Positions 1 through 9,288 of a DNA stretch of 64,000 bases are shown piece after piece. Made by a program: the position numbers and the translations under genes. Position 1 is the first letter of the stretch. Every line of letters starts with the position of its first letter. The notes beneath the pieces are model-generated. The model was not told where the DNA came from. It did no database searches and worked only from the letters and a program-made list of their open reading frames with translations. This stretch comes from Candidatus Thiodiazotropha sp. (ex Monitilora ramsayi) (GTDB taxonomy: Bacteria; Pseudomonadota; Gammaproteobacteria; Chromatiales; Chromatiaceae), in the NCBI GenBank assembly GCA_025655575.1, contig JAHXIP010000001.1, positions 62,001-126,000 on the forward strand, read 5' to 3'.

Positions 1-1
1 T

Positions 2-1174
2 GCACCTGAAAACGGCGCAATCAAGTCGCTGGTCGGTGGCTACGATTTTTATCAGAGCAAATTCAACCGCGTCATTCAGGCCAAACGTCAGCCAGGCTCG
101 GGCTTTAAGCCCTTTGTCTACTCGGCAGCCCTGGAATCTGGCTTTACACCCGCCTCCATCTTTAATGATGCGCCGGTCGTGTTTCAGGATGACACCATGG
201 AGGCAGTCTGGCGCCCGGAAAACTACAGCGGGAAATTTTTTGGCCCTACACGCTTACGCTATGCGCTGACACACTCCCGGAATCTTGTTTCAATCCGGTT
301 GTTGCGCAAGATAGGCATTGGCTTCACCATCCAATACGCAAGCCGCTTTGGTTTCGATACCCGTGAGCTTCCCCGGGATCTCTCTCTAGCGCTGGGCAGT
401 GGCGCCGTTTCCCCGCTACAGATGGGCACCGGATTTGCTGTGCTGGCCAACGGCGGCTACTACGTCCCACCCTACATCATCGATTCTATACGCGACAACA
501 AGGGAGAGACTCTCTACCAGGCCAATCCGGTACAGGTCTGTGACGAAGAAATGCTGAAGGCAGCTTCCCTCGAACAGAAACAAACATCAGACACTGAATC
601 TACAGACAAAACGGATGCTAGCAACACTCCTGAACTGTCCGAAGCCACAGAAGAGATAACCCCTCAATGCGCAAAACGCGCCATCTCAGAGCAAAATCAC
701 TATCTGATGCACTCCATGCTGCGTGATGTGATTCAACATGGTACTGCCCGCAAGGCGCGGGCGCTTGGACGAAAAGATATCGCCGGCAAAACCGGCACAA
801 CCAATGACCAACGAGACGCCTGGTTCAACGGCTTCAACCACCACATGGTCGCCATCGCCTGGCTTGGCTTCGATAACGTGGAACCGCTTGGCCGCGGAGA
901 GGTCGGAGGAAGAGCCGCACTACCGGCATGGATTGACTTTATGCGGGTAGCACTCAACGGCATCGAAGAAAAGGTACCCGAATTGCCCCCAGGCATGGTT
1001 ACCATGCGAATTGATGTGGATAGTGGAGAGCCGGTCGGCACCGGCAGCAGCAACGCCATTTTTGAAGTCTTTGAGGCTAAAAATGCACCAACGCCACATG
1101 ATGCCAGAACATCGTCACAAAACGGCAATATCGTCAGCGGGAAGACCGTCGCACCAGCTGAGGACCCCTTCTGA
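2..1174 (+). CDS. mrcA: Penicillin-binding protein 1A, C-terminal part (5' end outside window)
   Basis: Bifunctional class A PBP that polymerises and cross-links peptidoglycan in the periplasm; only the last 390 residues are visible, open from the first base. These cover the transpeptidase domain. The catalytic SxxK motif is SGFK at visible residues 33-36 in the context QPGSGFKPF, the SxN motif is SRN at 92-94, and KTG is at 263-265 (GKTGTTND). The conserved RPENYSG and LALGSGAVSPLQM segments are typical of PBP1A. The tail after the domain is short and low in complexity. The next gene begins 11 bp downstream on the same strand. The glycosyltransferase domain must lie upstream of the window, so completeness cannot be judged. 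The family call is secure; the symbol mrcA (also ponA) is by homology. Confidence 0.93.
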   Translation, partial: APENGAIKSLVGGYDFYQSKFNRVIQAKRQPGSGFKPFVYSAALESGFTPASIFNDAPVVFQDDTMEAVWRPENYSGKFFGPTRLRYALTHSRNLVSIRLLRKIGIGFTIQYASRFGFDTRELPRDLSLALGSGAVSPLQMGTGFAVLANGGYYVPPYIIDSIRDNKGETLYQANPVQVCDEEMLKAASLEQKQTSDTESTDKTDASNTPELSEATEEITPQCAKRAISEQNHYLMHSMLRDVIQHGTARKARALGRKDIAGKTGTTNDQRDAWFNGFNHHMVAIAWLGFDNVEPLGRGEVGGRAALPAWIDFMRVALNGIEEKVPELPPGMVTMRIDVDSGEPVGTGSSNAIFEVFEAKNAPTPHDARTSSQNGNIVSGKTVAPAEDPF

Positions 1175-1185
1175 CTGTAGCTACC

Positions 1186-1791
1186 ATGCCAAATACTAAA
1201 CGCGAACTGCAAAGGCGGATCGCCTATGAAGCCGCCCGACTCATGACTGAATACCAGTCGGATGATCTTGCCTATGCATGCCAGAAAGCAGCCAATAAAC
1301 TGGGCATTTCCAGACGCCAGCAGATGCCCACACGCGAAGAGATCGAAGAGGCGCTTCGAGAACAACAAAGACTGCTGAGGGGTGACGATCAACAGCAAGC
1401 CTTACAACAGCTGCGCCGGAATGCCTTACAGGCAATGCAAGCCCTGGACCGGTTTAACCCTATTCTTGTGGGCTCTGTTTATCAGGGCACTGCAGACAGT
1501 AACAGCCAAATTAAACTACATCTCTTTGCAGATACGCCTGAGGACGTACTCTTTACACTCAGCGATCTGCAGATACCTTGGCAAGAAGGCCAGCGGACAC
1601 TTACCTTTCCCAATGGTCGACGACATGAAACACCTGCATTTAACTTTAGCGCAGACGGTGTCTCATTCGAGTTACTTGTACTACCTGCGAAGTTAGCCCA
1701 TAACCGACCACTCGACCCACTCGATAACCAGCCCATCCAGGGCGCAAATCTCAAACAGCTTCAGGCCCTGGTCGCACTCTGTCCTTCATGA
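1186..1791 (+). CDS. Conserved hypothetical protein, nucleotidyltransferase-like
   Basis: A 201-residue soluble protein with no signal peptide or membrane segment. The N-terminal half is helical and charged, with a run of Glu, Arg and Gln around residues 48-75. The second half holds FNPILVGSVYQGTA near residues 90-103 followed by alternating beta-like stretches. The G-S-x-x-x-G-T-A pattern resembles the GS motif of minimal nucleotidyltransferases, but the carboxylate pair expected after it is not obvious, so activity is doubtful. It starts 11 bp after the PBP1A stop and is probably co-transcribed with it. It ends 59 bp before the convergent gltA. I do not recognise a named family with certainty; the nucleotidyltransferase-like label is an inference from the motif. 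Confidence 0.75.
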   Translation: MPNTKRELQRRIAYEAARLMTEYQSDDLAYACQKAANKLGISRRQQMPTREEIEEALREQQRLLRGDDQQQALQQLRRNALQAMQALDRFNPILVGSVYQGTADSNSQIKLHLFADTPEDVLFTLSDLQIPWQEGQRTLTFPNGRRHETPAFNFSADGVSFELLVLPAKLAHNRPLDPLDNQPIQGANLKQLQALVALCPS

Positions 1792-1850
1792 TAAACACTC
1801 GACTCATCACTTCGCCAGTTAGCCGCTAGCGGCAGGCCACATGCCTTGAC

Positions 1851-3152
1851 TCAGCGCTTTTCCTTCGGGATGTACTCACGACGCGGATGACCCTTGTAGA
1901 TCTGTCGCGGCCGACCTATTTTCTGGCGCGGGTCATCCATCATCTCCAACCAATGGGCCACCCAGCCTACCGTACGGGCAATTGCGAACATCACCGTAAA
2001 CATATTATTGGGGATGCCGAGTGCCCGATAGATAATGCCGGAATAGAAGTCGACATTGGGATAGAGCTTACGCTCGATGAAGTACTCATCATTAAGCGCG
2101 ATCTCTTCCAGACGCTGCGCCAATTCAAACATCGGATTGTTTGTATCAACCAGCTTCTCTAAAACCTCGTGACAGACCTCTCGAATGATGCCAGCACGGG
2201 GGTCGTACTTTTTATAGACCCGATGCCCAAAGCCCATTAAACGAAAACTGTCATCCTTATCCTTCGCTTTGGCAATATATTTGTCGATCTGGGAAACGTC
2301 ACCGATCTCACTGAGCATGTCCAAAACTGCCTCGTTAGCACCCCCATGCGCCGGCCCCCAGAGCGAGGCAATACCAGCTGCGATACAGGCAAAAGGGTTA
2401 GCCAGTGAACTGCCGGCCAGCCGCACAGTGGAAGTACTGGCGTTCTGCTCATGATCGGCGTGCAGAATAAAGAGCAGATTGAGTGCTTTCTCGGCTACCG
2501 GATCCACCTCATAATCCTCACACGGATTGGCGTACATCATGTGCAGCAGATTGGCACAATAAGAGAGGTCATTGCGGGGATACATGATCGCCTCGCCGAC
2601 GCTGTGCTTATAACTTGCTGCCGCAATGGTCGGCATCTTGGCAATCAGTCTGTGAGCGGCGACCTGGCGCTGAGCTGGATCGTTGATATCCAGTGAATCA
2701 TGATAAAACGCCGATAAAGACCCAACCACACCCACCATAATAGCCATCGGGTGAGCATCGTAATGGAAGCCGTCAAAAAAATGCTTCAGGGTCTCATTCA
2801 GCATGGTATGGCGGCTGATGAGCTGACTGAAATCCGTCAGCTCTGTCTGCGTCGGAAGCTCATTATTCAACAGCAAGTAGGCTGTTTCGATGAAATCACC
2901 ACTCTTGGCCAACTGCTCGATGGGATAACCGCGGTATTCCAGAATCCCGACCTCACCCTGAATGAAGGTGATCTTGCTCTGGCAACTGGCCGTCGACATG
3001 AAACCTGGATCGTAGGTGAAAACTCCAGCCTCGGAGTAAAGTGACGAAACGTCGATAGCAGGCGGTCCCTGTACGGACTCCCTGACAGGCAGCTTGATAG
3101 AAACGCCCGTTTCGTCATTAGTCAATGTGAAATATTTTCGATTATCCGCCAT
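1851..3152 (-). CDS. gltA: Citrate synthase (type II)
   Basis: Condenses oxaloacetate with acetyl-CoA to citrate, the entry step of the TCA cycle, in the cytoplasm. The 433-residue length fits the hexameric type II enzyme of Gram-negative bacteria. The catalytic residues are visible: His269 in [10 protein letters not shown], His310 in [15 protein letters not shown] and Asp368 in [17 protein letters not shown] at 231-240 is also conserved. The N-terminal beta-rich extension (residues 1-50) is the part linked to NADH regulation in related enzymes. Translation starts at an ATG whose upstream region contains an AG-rich stretch. It converges with the hypothetical gene to the left. sucCD lies about 2.3 kb away, so several TCA enzymes are clustered, though not in one operon. 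Confidence 0.97.
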   Translation of the reverse strand: MADNRKYFTLTNDETGVSIKLPVRESVQGPPAIDVSSLYSEAGVFTYDPGFMSTASCQSKITFIQGEVGILEYRGYPIEQLAKSGDFIETAYLLLNNELPTQTELTDFSQLISRHTMLNETLKHFFDGFHYDAHPMAIMVGVVGSLSAFYHDSLDINDPAQRQVAAHRLIAKMPTIAAASYKHSVGEAIMYPRNDLSYCANLLHMMYANPCEDYEVDPVAEKALNLLFILHADHEQNASTSTVRLAGSSLANPFACIAAGIASLWGPAHGGANEAVLDMLSEIGDVSQIDKYIAKAKDKDDSFRLMGFGHRVYKKYDPRAGIIREVCHEVLEKLVDTNNPMFELAQRLEEIALNDEYFIERKLYPNVDFYSGIIYRALGIPNNMFTVMFAIARTVGWVAHWLEMMDDPRQKIGRPRQIYKGHPRREYIPKEKR

Positions 3153-3563
3153 TATTTACTCCATAGAGTTGCTACTGGCCAACCTAACAAAATGCATACT
3201 TAACCCTGCAGGCCCATTGTGAAAAGCACCTGCTCTGTCAGGGTACAGATTGTAGAGTGAAATATGCCGCTGGAAAAAGTAAGCCTTCTCAGTGCCTGGC
3301 AACCTGGTACAAAAAAAGTCCAGCTCCAGAAGAGAGGCTCACCGGGAGATAGCAAATACTACCAACCGGGGCAACAAACAGCCTTTGTCATTCCAGCACT
3401 CACACCTCAATCCTTATAAGTATTTTTTAATTGGGCATTAGTATAGGCCCAGATCACCACCGAAGATCAAGCCTTATATATAAATGATGACTATTGGTTT
3501 TTTCAAATCCCAATGCTCAAACCAATGTCATGGCCACAAACAGCAGATAAGTAGGCCTGGGAG
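3153..3563. other. Intergenic region upstream of gltA
   Basis: About 410 bp without a convincing gene. It should hold the gltA promoter at its left end and the 3' end of the KamA-family transcript at its right end. It is more AT-rich than its neighbours, with several short A and T runs. I see no clear terminator hairpin, RNA gene or repeat. Confidence 0.5.
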
Positions 3564-4937
3564 CTATTCAAAAAAGAATTTCTTCTCGCCAAAGGCGGGC
3601 TTGAGCTGATCCAGCCAGGTTGCCTGCTCATCAAACTGGGCGAAAAATGGCCGTTGCACCCACTCCGGATCTCTTGCCTGGATGAAGCGGAGCACAAAAA
3701 CCTTCTCTCCCTGGATCTCCGTAACCCCTTGCACTTCAACCTTGCCCGGCAGGGCGCTCATGCTCGGCCCCCGGGCAGTTCTGCCCAGTCCGGAAACATG
3801 CCGCATCGCATCGCGGTAGATCTCCCAGGCCCGAAAGAGCGGCACCTCGAAATGGTGGCGAGAACCCGTGTCGCGCTCAACGAACATATAATAGGGAATG
3901 ATGCCCAGCTTGACCTGCTCTTGCCATAGGTCGACCCATGCACGCGGATCATCATTGATATGTGCCAGCAGGGGGCCTTGGCTGCGAATCTCCGCACCCG
4001 CTCCGCGCAACCTGCCGATTGCCGCCCTGGCAATGGCGGTACCCATCTCTCTCGCATGGTTGTAATGGGCCATGATGGCGACATGCTTGCCGGCGATGGT
4101 CAGATGGTGCAGCAACTCTATCAGCTCATCCGCATCCTCATCGGTGACAAAGCGTTGCGGCCAAAAGGTCAGTGCCTTGGTACCAATCCTGATACTCCGG
4201 ATGTGACTGAAATCGGGATGCAGCAGGGGTTCGAGATAGGCCTTGAGCTGCCGGCTCTTCATGACCATGGGATCTCCGCCGGTAACCAGCAGATCCGTGA
4301 CCTCCTGATGATCCCTCAGATAGTCGTGCAGCTTACCTGCTTCTGTGGTTGCCATACGCAGTGACTTGTCGCCAATGAACTGAGCCCAACGAAAGCAGAA
4401 ACTGCAATAGGAATGGCATGTCTGTCCCTGACTGGGGAAAAAGAGCACTGTCTCGCGGTATTTGTGCTGCAATCCGACAATCGGATCCCCATTTTCATCT
4501 CGCGGCACGTTCAGCTCAAGCTGACCGGCGGGGTGGGGATTGAGTTGCGCTCTGATCTCGTCTGCGACCGCCTTGAGTCCCTGTTTATCCATGCCCGACC
4601 GATGCGCCATTGCCATGCGGTCGTAGTGAGCATCTGACAACATGCCTCGCTGAGGAAAGGTGAGCTGGAATATTGGGTCCTCGGGCACTCGGTCCCAATC
4701 AATCAACTCACGAATGACATAGTCATTGACACGGAAGGGCAGTACAGAAGCAACCACCTGCATCTCAAAACGCAGTGACTCAGGTAACGAGCGAAGCGCG
4801 TCGATCGCCCCTAGATCTCTTTGTGTATAAACCTTAAACCGCTCTGGCTCACGATCGAAATCGACAGCGTGAATCGACGTACGGCTCAATGTCGATGTAA
4901 TAGGCATCATCAAACCCTCAATGTCCTCCGCAGTCAT
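3564..4937 (-). CDS. KamA-family radical SAM protein (lysine 2,3-aminomutase-like)
   Basis: A 457-residue radical S-adenosylmethionine protein. The [4Fe-4S]-SAM motif is C174-x3-C178-x2-C181 in the context GQTCHSYCSFCFRW, the spacing used by lysine 2,3-aminomutases. VTGGDPMVM follows, as in this family. Near the C-terminus, SALPGKVEVQG carries a lysine in the region where aminomutases hold pyridoxal phosphate. The protein is about 110 residues longer than EpmB, which modifies elongation factor P, and has an extra N-terminal region, so it is probably not EpmB. An amino-acid 2,3-aminomutase role is likely but the substrate is unknown. The ATG chosen has no clear ribosome site; an ATG nine codons later (about 4910) is preceded by GAGG and may be the true start. 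It is divergent from sucC. Confidence 0.85.
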   Translation of the reverse strand: MTAEDIEGLMMPITSTLSRTSIHAVDFDREPERFKVYTQRDLGAIDALRSLPESLRFEMQVVASVLPFRVNDYVIRELIDWDRVPEDPIFQLTFPQRGMLSDAHYDRMAMAHRSGMDKQGLKAVADEIRAQLNPHPAGQLELNVPRDENGDPIVGLQHKYRETVLFFPSQGQTCHSYCSFCFRWAQFIGDKSLRMATTEAGKLHDYLRDHQEVTDLLVTGGDPMVMKSRQLKAYLEPLLHPDFSHIRSIRIGTKALTFWPQRFVTDEDADELIELLHHLTIAGKHVAIMAHYNHAREMGTAIARAAIGRLRGAGAEIRSQGPLLAHINDDPRAWVDLWQEQVKLGIIPYYMFVERDTGSRHHFEVPLFRAWEIYRDAMRHVSGLGRTARGPSMSALPGKVEVQGVTEIQGEKVFVLRFIQARDPEWVQRPFFAQFDEQATWLDQLKPAFGEKKFFFE

Positions 4938-5404
4938 GCGGATTTTATTTGAATCGTTTAGGAACGCCCTGATTGTTCACCGTACAGATTTTTAGCACGC
5001 GAACATTTATCGTAATTCTCTTGCGGGCGGAAAAGGCTAGATACCCTAACAAAATATCGGTGGCAGGGCAAAACAAGGGCCACAACAGAAATAGCGGCAA
5101 AGCAATAATTAACATATATCGCTGCATTTTATAAGCATTTGGCAGCATTTAATGGTATTTTTCTACGCAGACATAAACCAAGAAATTCTATGGACCCAGT
5201 CCAACTTACACATGCCGGAGGGATTAATGCATTGAATAAGGGACCTTTACCTACTTTGATTTCCCCATAAAAAACCTCTCACCACAGTCAAGCTATAAAA
5301 CATGACTTGAGACTATGCATCTGCTCCCACACAGGCCATAATGATTCTTATGTGCCCATAACTTTTATCAACAATGATCGCGCTGGATTGAACAAAGGAA
5401 CACC
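4938..5404. other. Divergent promoter region between the KamA-family gene and sucC
   Basis: About 467 bp between divergently transcribed genes. It must contain promoters in both directions. The sucC ribosome site, AAGGA about six bases before the ATG, is at its right edge. A short hydrophobic reading frame on the minus strand (4945-5148) has no family features and was not accepted. No repeat or RNA gene was recognised. Confidence 0.5.
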
Positions 5405-6568
5405 ATGAACTTACACGAATACCAAGCAAAATCCCTGTTTGCAGAGTACGGACTGCCTGTCCCTCAGGGACAGGCAGTCGCCAGCCCCCTGGAGGCCCGC
5501 GCAGCGGCCCAGTCGCTGGGCGGGAAAGTCTGGGTCGTCAAGGCGCAAGCCCATACCGGTGGCCGCGGAAAGGCAGGGGGGGTCAAGCTGGCTCACTCTC
5601 TGGATGAGGTTGAGGAGGCCGCTCATCAGATTTTAGGTATGACCCTGGTCACCAACCAGACCGGCCCGCAAGGCTTGCCAGTCAACCGGGTATTGGTGGA
5701 AGAGGGCAGTGAGATAGCCCGTGAGCTCTACCTGGGCGCACTGCTGGACAGGGCCAACTCACGCATCGTCTTTATGGCCTCCGCCGCAGGCGGCATGAAC
5801 ATTGAGGAGGTTGCGGCAAAAACACCGGAAAAGATCCTCACAACACTGGTCAATCCCGCCACAGGCATGCTGCCTTACCAGTGCAGAAAACTGGCTTTTG
5901 GACTCGGCCTGCAGGGTGACCAGATCAAGCAATTCTCGAAAATCATGATGGGGCTCTACCGACTCTACATTGACAAGGATGTGAGCCTTATCGAGATCAA
6001 CCCATTGATCGTGACACGAAGCGGGGACCTGATCGCCCTCGATGCAAAAATCAATCTCGACAGCAATGCACTCTATCGCCAGCAGGGCCTGCTCGCAATG
6101 CGCGATCCGACCCAGGAAGACGAGAAGGAAGCCGCTGCCGCACAACACGACCTCAACTACATCACCCTCGACGGCAGTATCGGTTGCATGGTCAACGGCG
6201 CCGGTCTCGCCATGGCCACCATGGACATGGTCAAACTGCACGGAGGGGAACCGGCGAACTTCCTCGACGTCGGCGGCGGCGCCACCGCCGAGAGAGTCAC
6301 GGAAGCATTCAAGCTGATTCTTTCGGACGAGAAGGTTAAGACAGTTTTGGTCAATATTTTTGGCGGCATCGTTCGCTGCGACCTGATTGCCGAAGGCGTT
6401 ATCACAGCGGCAAAGAATGTCGGCGTACAGGTACCTGTCGTGGTCAGGTTGGAAGGCACCAATGCCGAACAGGGACTCAAGATGCTGCAAGAGAGCGGCC
6501 TCGACTTCCTAACCGCCCAAGGATTCACCGAAGCTGCCCAGAAAGCGGTCGCCGCTGCTGCTGCCTGA
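5405..6568 (+). CDS. sucC: Succinyl-CoA synthetase (ADP-forming) beta subunit
   Basis: Beta subunit of the TCA enzyme that interconverts succinyl-CoA and succinate with substrate-level formation of ATP. The 387-residue length matches the family. It begins [12 protein letters not shown] and has an ATP-grasp N-terminal domain with the [12 protein letters not shown] loop. LIEINPLIV is the metal-binding segment, and [13 protein letters not shown] the C-terminal CoA-ligase power helix region. AAGGA sits six bases before the ATG. sucD follows after 31 bp, so the two are one operon. Codons 16-25 are embedded in a 29-base perfect palindrome, described separately. The usual sucAB-lpd neighbours are absent here. 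Confidence 0.97.
   Translation: MNLHEYQAKSLFAEYGLPVPQGQAVASPLEARAAAQSLGGKVWVVKAQAHTGGRGKAGGVKLAHSLDEVEEAAHQILGMTLVTNQTGPQGLPVNRVLVEEGSEIARELYLGALLDRANSRIVFMASAAGGMNIEEVAAKTPEKILTTLVNPATGMLPYQCRKLAFGLGLQGDQIKQFSKIMMGLYRLYIDKDVSLIEINPLIVTRSGDLIALDAKINLDSNALYRQQGLLAMRDPTQEDEKEAAAAQHDLNYITLDGSIGCMVNGAGLAMATMDMVKLHGGEPANFLDVGGGATAERVTEAFKLILSDEKVKTVLVNIFGGIVRCDLIAEGVITAAKNVGVQVPVVVRLEGTNAEQGLKMLQESGLDFLTAQGFTEAAQKAVAAAAA
5451..5479. repeat. 29-base perfect palindrome inside the 5' end of sucC
   Basis: Two 14-base arms, GACTGCCTGTCCCT and its exact reverse complement, are separated by one C. The palindrome begins 47 bases into the sucC coding sequence and encodes [10 protein letters not shown], so it is compatible with a normal protein. 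In mRNA it could form a very stable hairpin close to the translation start. A protein-binding site is an alternative. Confidence 0.85.
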
Positions 6569-6599
6569 ACCAGAAAAAACCACAGGACTTTCAACACCA

Positions 6600-7469
6600 A
6601 TGAGCATTCTTGTCGACAAAAACACTCGCGTTATCTGCCAGGGATTTACCGGTAAGCAGGGCACCTTCCACTCTGAGCAGGCCATCGCCTATGGGACCAA
6701 CCTGGTAGGCGGCGTCACGCCCGGAAAGGGTGGCCAGTCTCATCTCGATCGCCCGGTATTTGATACTGTGCACGACGCAGTAGCGGAAACCGGCGCCGAT
6801 GCCAGCATGATTTACGTACCACCGCCATTTGCCGCCGACGCCATCATCGAAGCAGCCGATGCCGGCATACGTGTCATTGCCTGCATCACTGAGGGCATCC
6901 CGATCCTCGACATGCTGAAGGTAAAGGAGTCCCTGAAGTCTTACGATGCCCGCCTGATCGGCCCCAACTGCCCGGGTATCATCACCCCCGGCGCCTGTAA
7001 AATAGGCATCATGCCGGGCGCTATCCATCAGCCGGGAAGGGTTGGCGTCATGTCCCGCTCTGGCACGCTGACCTACGAAGCGGTTCACCAAACCACCTTG
7101 GCCGGACTTGGGCAGAGTACCTGTGTCGGCCTCGGGGGCGACCCCATCAACGGCACCAGTTTTATCGATTGTCTCAAGCTGTTTGAGGATGACGATCAGA
7201 CCGACGGCATCATCATGGTCGGCGAGATCGGCGGCTCAGCAGAAGAAGAGGCTGCCGCATACATCCAGGCCCACGTTAACAAACCGGTCGTCGCCTATAT
7301 TGCCGGCGTGACCGCACCGCCCGGTAAACGCATGGGCCATGCGGGTGCCATCATAAGCGGCGGTAAGGGAACGGCTGAGGCTAAATTTCAGGCCCTCGAA
7401 TCGGCAGGCGCACATGTGGTGCGTTCACCTGCCGAGATGGGTAACCGCATGGCGGAGCTACTCGGCTGA
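6600..7469 (+). CDS. sucD: Succinyl-CoA synthetase alpha subunit
   Basis: Partner of SucC; it binds CoA and carries the phosphorylated histidine. At 289 residues it has the family's normal length. It begins [28 protein letters not shown], with the Rossmann CoA-binding domain first. [11 protein letters not shown] and [10 protein letters not shown] mark the ligase domain, and His247 in [15 protein letters not shown] is the active-site histidine (His246 in Escherichia coli). It lies 31 bp downstream of sucC and is presumably translated from the same mRNA. A stable hairpin follows its stop codon. Confidence 0.97.
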   Translation: MSILVDKNTRVICQGFTGKQGTFHSEQAIAYGTNLVGGVTPGKGGQSHLDRPVFDTVHDAVAETGADASMIYVPPPFAADAIIEAADAGIRVIACITEGIPILDMLKVKESLKSYDARLIGPNCPGIITPGACKIGIMPGAIHQPGRVGVMSRSGTLTYEAVHQTTLAGLGQSTCVGLGGDPINGTSFIDCLKLFEDDDQTDGIIMVGEIGGSAEEEAAAYIQAHVNKPVVAYIAGVTAPPGKRMGHAGAIISGGKGTAEAKFQALESAGAHVVRSPAEMGNRMAELLG

Positions 7470-7481
7470 TTCATTCCAATA

Positions 7482-7512
7482 CACCCCATGAGGCGCCAGG
7501 TCTCGTGGGGTG
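7482..7512 (+). terminator. Hairpin after sucD, possible terminator or 3' stabiliser
   Basis: The arms CACCCCATGAG and CTCGTGGGGTG pair over 11 positions with one mismatch around a nine-base loop, 12 bp after the sucD stop. No T-tract follows, so intrinsic termination is uncertain; it may protect the 3' end or assist Rho-dependent termination. Confidence 0.4.
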
Positions 7513-7657
7513 GGTATAGCATGCGCAGTTTGAATCAATCAACCAAGTACCACGGCACCTGTAGATAGCAAGCACAGCCCTGCTGTAGCAGATTTGCCTG
7601 GCGATCCCCAGCCTCCATGGCATAATCAAACGGATCTCCTAACACGCTGCAGAGGCC

Positions 7658-8542
7658 ATGATGCTAAGCCCCATATCCAGTCCCTATTTGTCACCCTTTG
7701 ACGAAGACCATTTCCCCGATACATTTAGCAGCCAACCTGATAAGGATATCCCAGGAAAAAAGGCCTGTAGGAAATCACTGGCCAGTGAGATAAAACAACT
7801 CGATGAACTACAGCGACGTCTCTACGCCGAAGATCGGCGCTCCCTGCTGCTGATCTTTCAAGCCATGGATGCTGCCGGTAAGGACAGCACCATTCGAGCT
7901 GTTATGCGGGGTATTGACCCGAGTGGGTGCCAGGTCTTCGCGTTCAAACAGCCCTCCAAGGAGGAGCTGGATCACGATTTCCTCTGGCGCACCACCCGTC
8001 GCCTGCCGGAACGGGGGCGCATCGGCATCTTCAACAGGAGCTATTACGAGGAAACCCTGGTGGTCAGGGTTCATCCGGAATATCTGAATTCCCAGCGTAT
8101 CGCTATCCCCAACAACCTGGATGACCTGTGGCAGCAACGCTTCGAGGCCATTCGACAACATGAGAGACACCTGGCTGAGAATGGTACGGTGATCATCAAA
8201 TTCTGGCTCAATGTCAGCGCAGAGGAGCAACGCCGCCGCTTTCTCTCGCGCCTCAACGAGCCGGAGAAACACTGGAAATTCTCAGCCGGAGACGTGGAAG
8301 AACGTCAACACTGGAGACAATATATGCACGCTTACCGCGAGACTTTAGCGGCTACCTCACGGCCCTGGGCGCCATGGTATGCGATCCCGGCCGATAACAA
8401 GCCATTTATGCGCTGGCAGGTGGCGAAGTTGGTGCGTAAGACCCTTGAACGCATGGATCCCCACTACCCTCAGGTCGACAAAGCAGCAAAGAAACGGTTT
8501 GAGGAAATGCGCCAGCGGCTGACACGGAAAACGGATAAATAG
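7658..8542 (+). CDS. ppk2: Polyphosphate kinase 2 family protein (class III-like)
   Basis: Transfers phosphate between inorganic polyphosphate and nucleotides in the cytoplasm. The P-loop is MDAAGKDST at residues 70-78, and the Walker B region GRIGIFNRSYYEE ends at residue 132. The NRSYYEE form and the MDAAGKDS P-loop are those I associate with class III PPK2 enzymes, which act on both AMP and ADP, rather than with the GRDAAGKGG form of class I. The length of 294 residues fits a single-domain PPK2. It stands alone, 188 bp after sucD, with its own likely promoter in a region that has no other feature. The class assignment is from motif memory and is less certain than the family. Confidence 0.9.
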   Translation: MMLSPISSPYLSPFDEDHFPDTFSSQPDKDIPGKKACRKSLASEIKQLDELQRRLYAEDRRSLLLIFQAMDAAGKDSTIRAVMRGIDPSGCQVFAFKQPSKEELDHDFLWRTTRRLPERGRIGIFNRSYYEETLVVRVHPEYLNSQRIAIPNNLDDLWQQRFEAIRQHERHLAENGTVIIKFWLNVSAEEQRRRFLSRLNEPEKHWKFSAGDVEERQHWRQYMHAYRETLAATSRPWAPWYAIPADNKPFMRWQVAKLVRKTLERMDPHYPQVDKAAKKRFEEMRQRLTRKTDK

Positions 8543-8587
8543 CCCAACTGATATCTCACCGCTTCACTCTCAAGCAAGGACCCCGTC

Positions 8588-8911
8588 ATGAAGAGATACG
8601 CTTTACTCCTGTCAGTTCTCTTTCTGATCTTGACCGGCTGTGATGCCATACAGGACTTCCAGCAAATGGGGGAAAAACAATCCCGTGTGCAGGCCTACAT
8701 CAAAGACAAGTATGGCTGGCAAGCGGAGATAGGCTGGAATATCCACAATGCCGAACTGACTCAGGTAACACTGGTCTTGAGTGCAGACGAGGTGGCTAAC
8801 GAACGCGTAGAGACCCTACAGGCTATTGCCAAGGAGGCGGTGGGAGAGGTCTTCGTCAGTACACCCAAGGCTATCTACGTTACCCTCGTCACCACTATGG
8901 ATGACGACTGA
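8588..8911 (+). CDS. Small lipoprotein, conserved hypothetical
   Basis: A 107-residue protein with a type II signal peptide: KR at the start, a Leu-rich core and the lipobox LTGC, putting the acylated cysteine at residue 18. The mature part is acidic, with no recognisable catalytic motif; its alternating hydrophobic pattern (LTQVTLVLSADEV, AIYVTLVTT) suggests a small alpha/beta fold. It follows ppk2 by 45 bp and may be co-transcribed, but no functional link is evident. AAGGA lies about seven bases before the ATG. The family is unknown to me. Confidence 0.75.
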   Translation: MKRYALLLSVLFLILTGCDAIQDFQQMGEKQSRVQAYIKDKYGWQAEIGWNIHNAELTQVTLVLSADEVANERVETLQAIAKEAVGEVFVSTPKAIYVTLVTTMDDD

Positions 8912-9288
8912 CCGCTCTCATCTCTACTGATTGCCCTGGCATGAGTCGTCTTGCAGTTTGGAAGCAATCGTGAGCTGCACCCATCCTCACTTCAGCTCTG
9001 AATATGATGACCTGAAAAGTCGATGTGGTGGTCATGCCCGGTGACATATGCACCGTCTTGGCACATATAGGCATGCCCAAGAAGTCAGATTTTCAGGGCG
9101 AACACACAGCGGATGGACCACTTGATTCCATTGCCTGCCTAGCTGCCTGTCGAGAGCAACATTTCCTTCTTTAATCACACGCCAAGGCTACCCTTACGAA
9201 TGGAATCTTGGCTAAACTCAATCATATCTTCGAATAAAAAACACCCGAGCACATAGGGTTTCTCTATCTGCCCTTGCGGGATAGGAAC
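8912..9288. other. Intergenic region before the Cys-rich secreted protein gene
   Basis: About 377 bp with stop codons in all frames and no convincing gene. It contains a loose inverted pair (GCCAAG near 9181 and CTTGGC near 9208) but no T-tract. It presumably holds the promoter of the next gene. Confidence 0.45.

Noticed and set aside
4945..5148. Hydrophobic 67-codon reading frame on the minus strand
   Set aside because: No ribosome site, no family features, and a basic low-complexity end; more likely chance in a promoter region.
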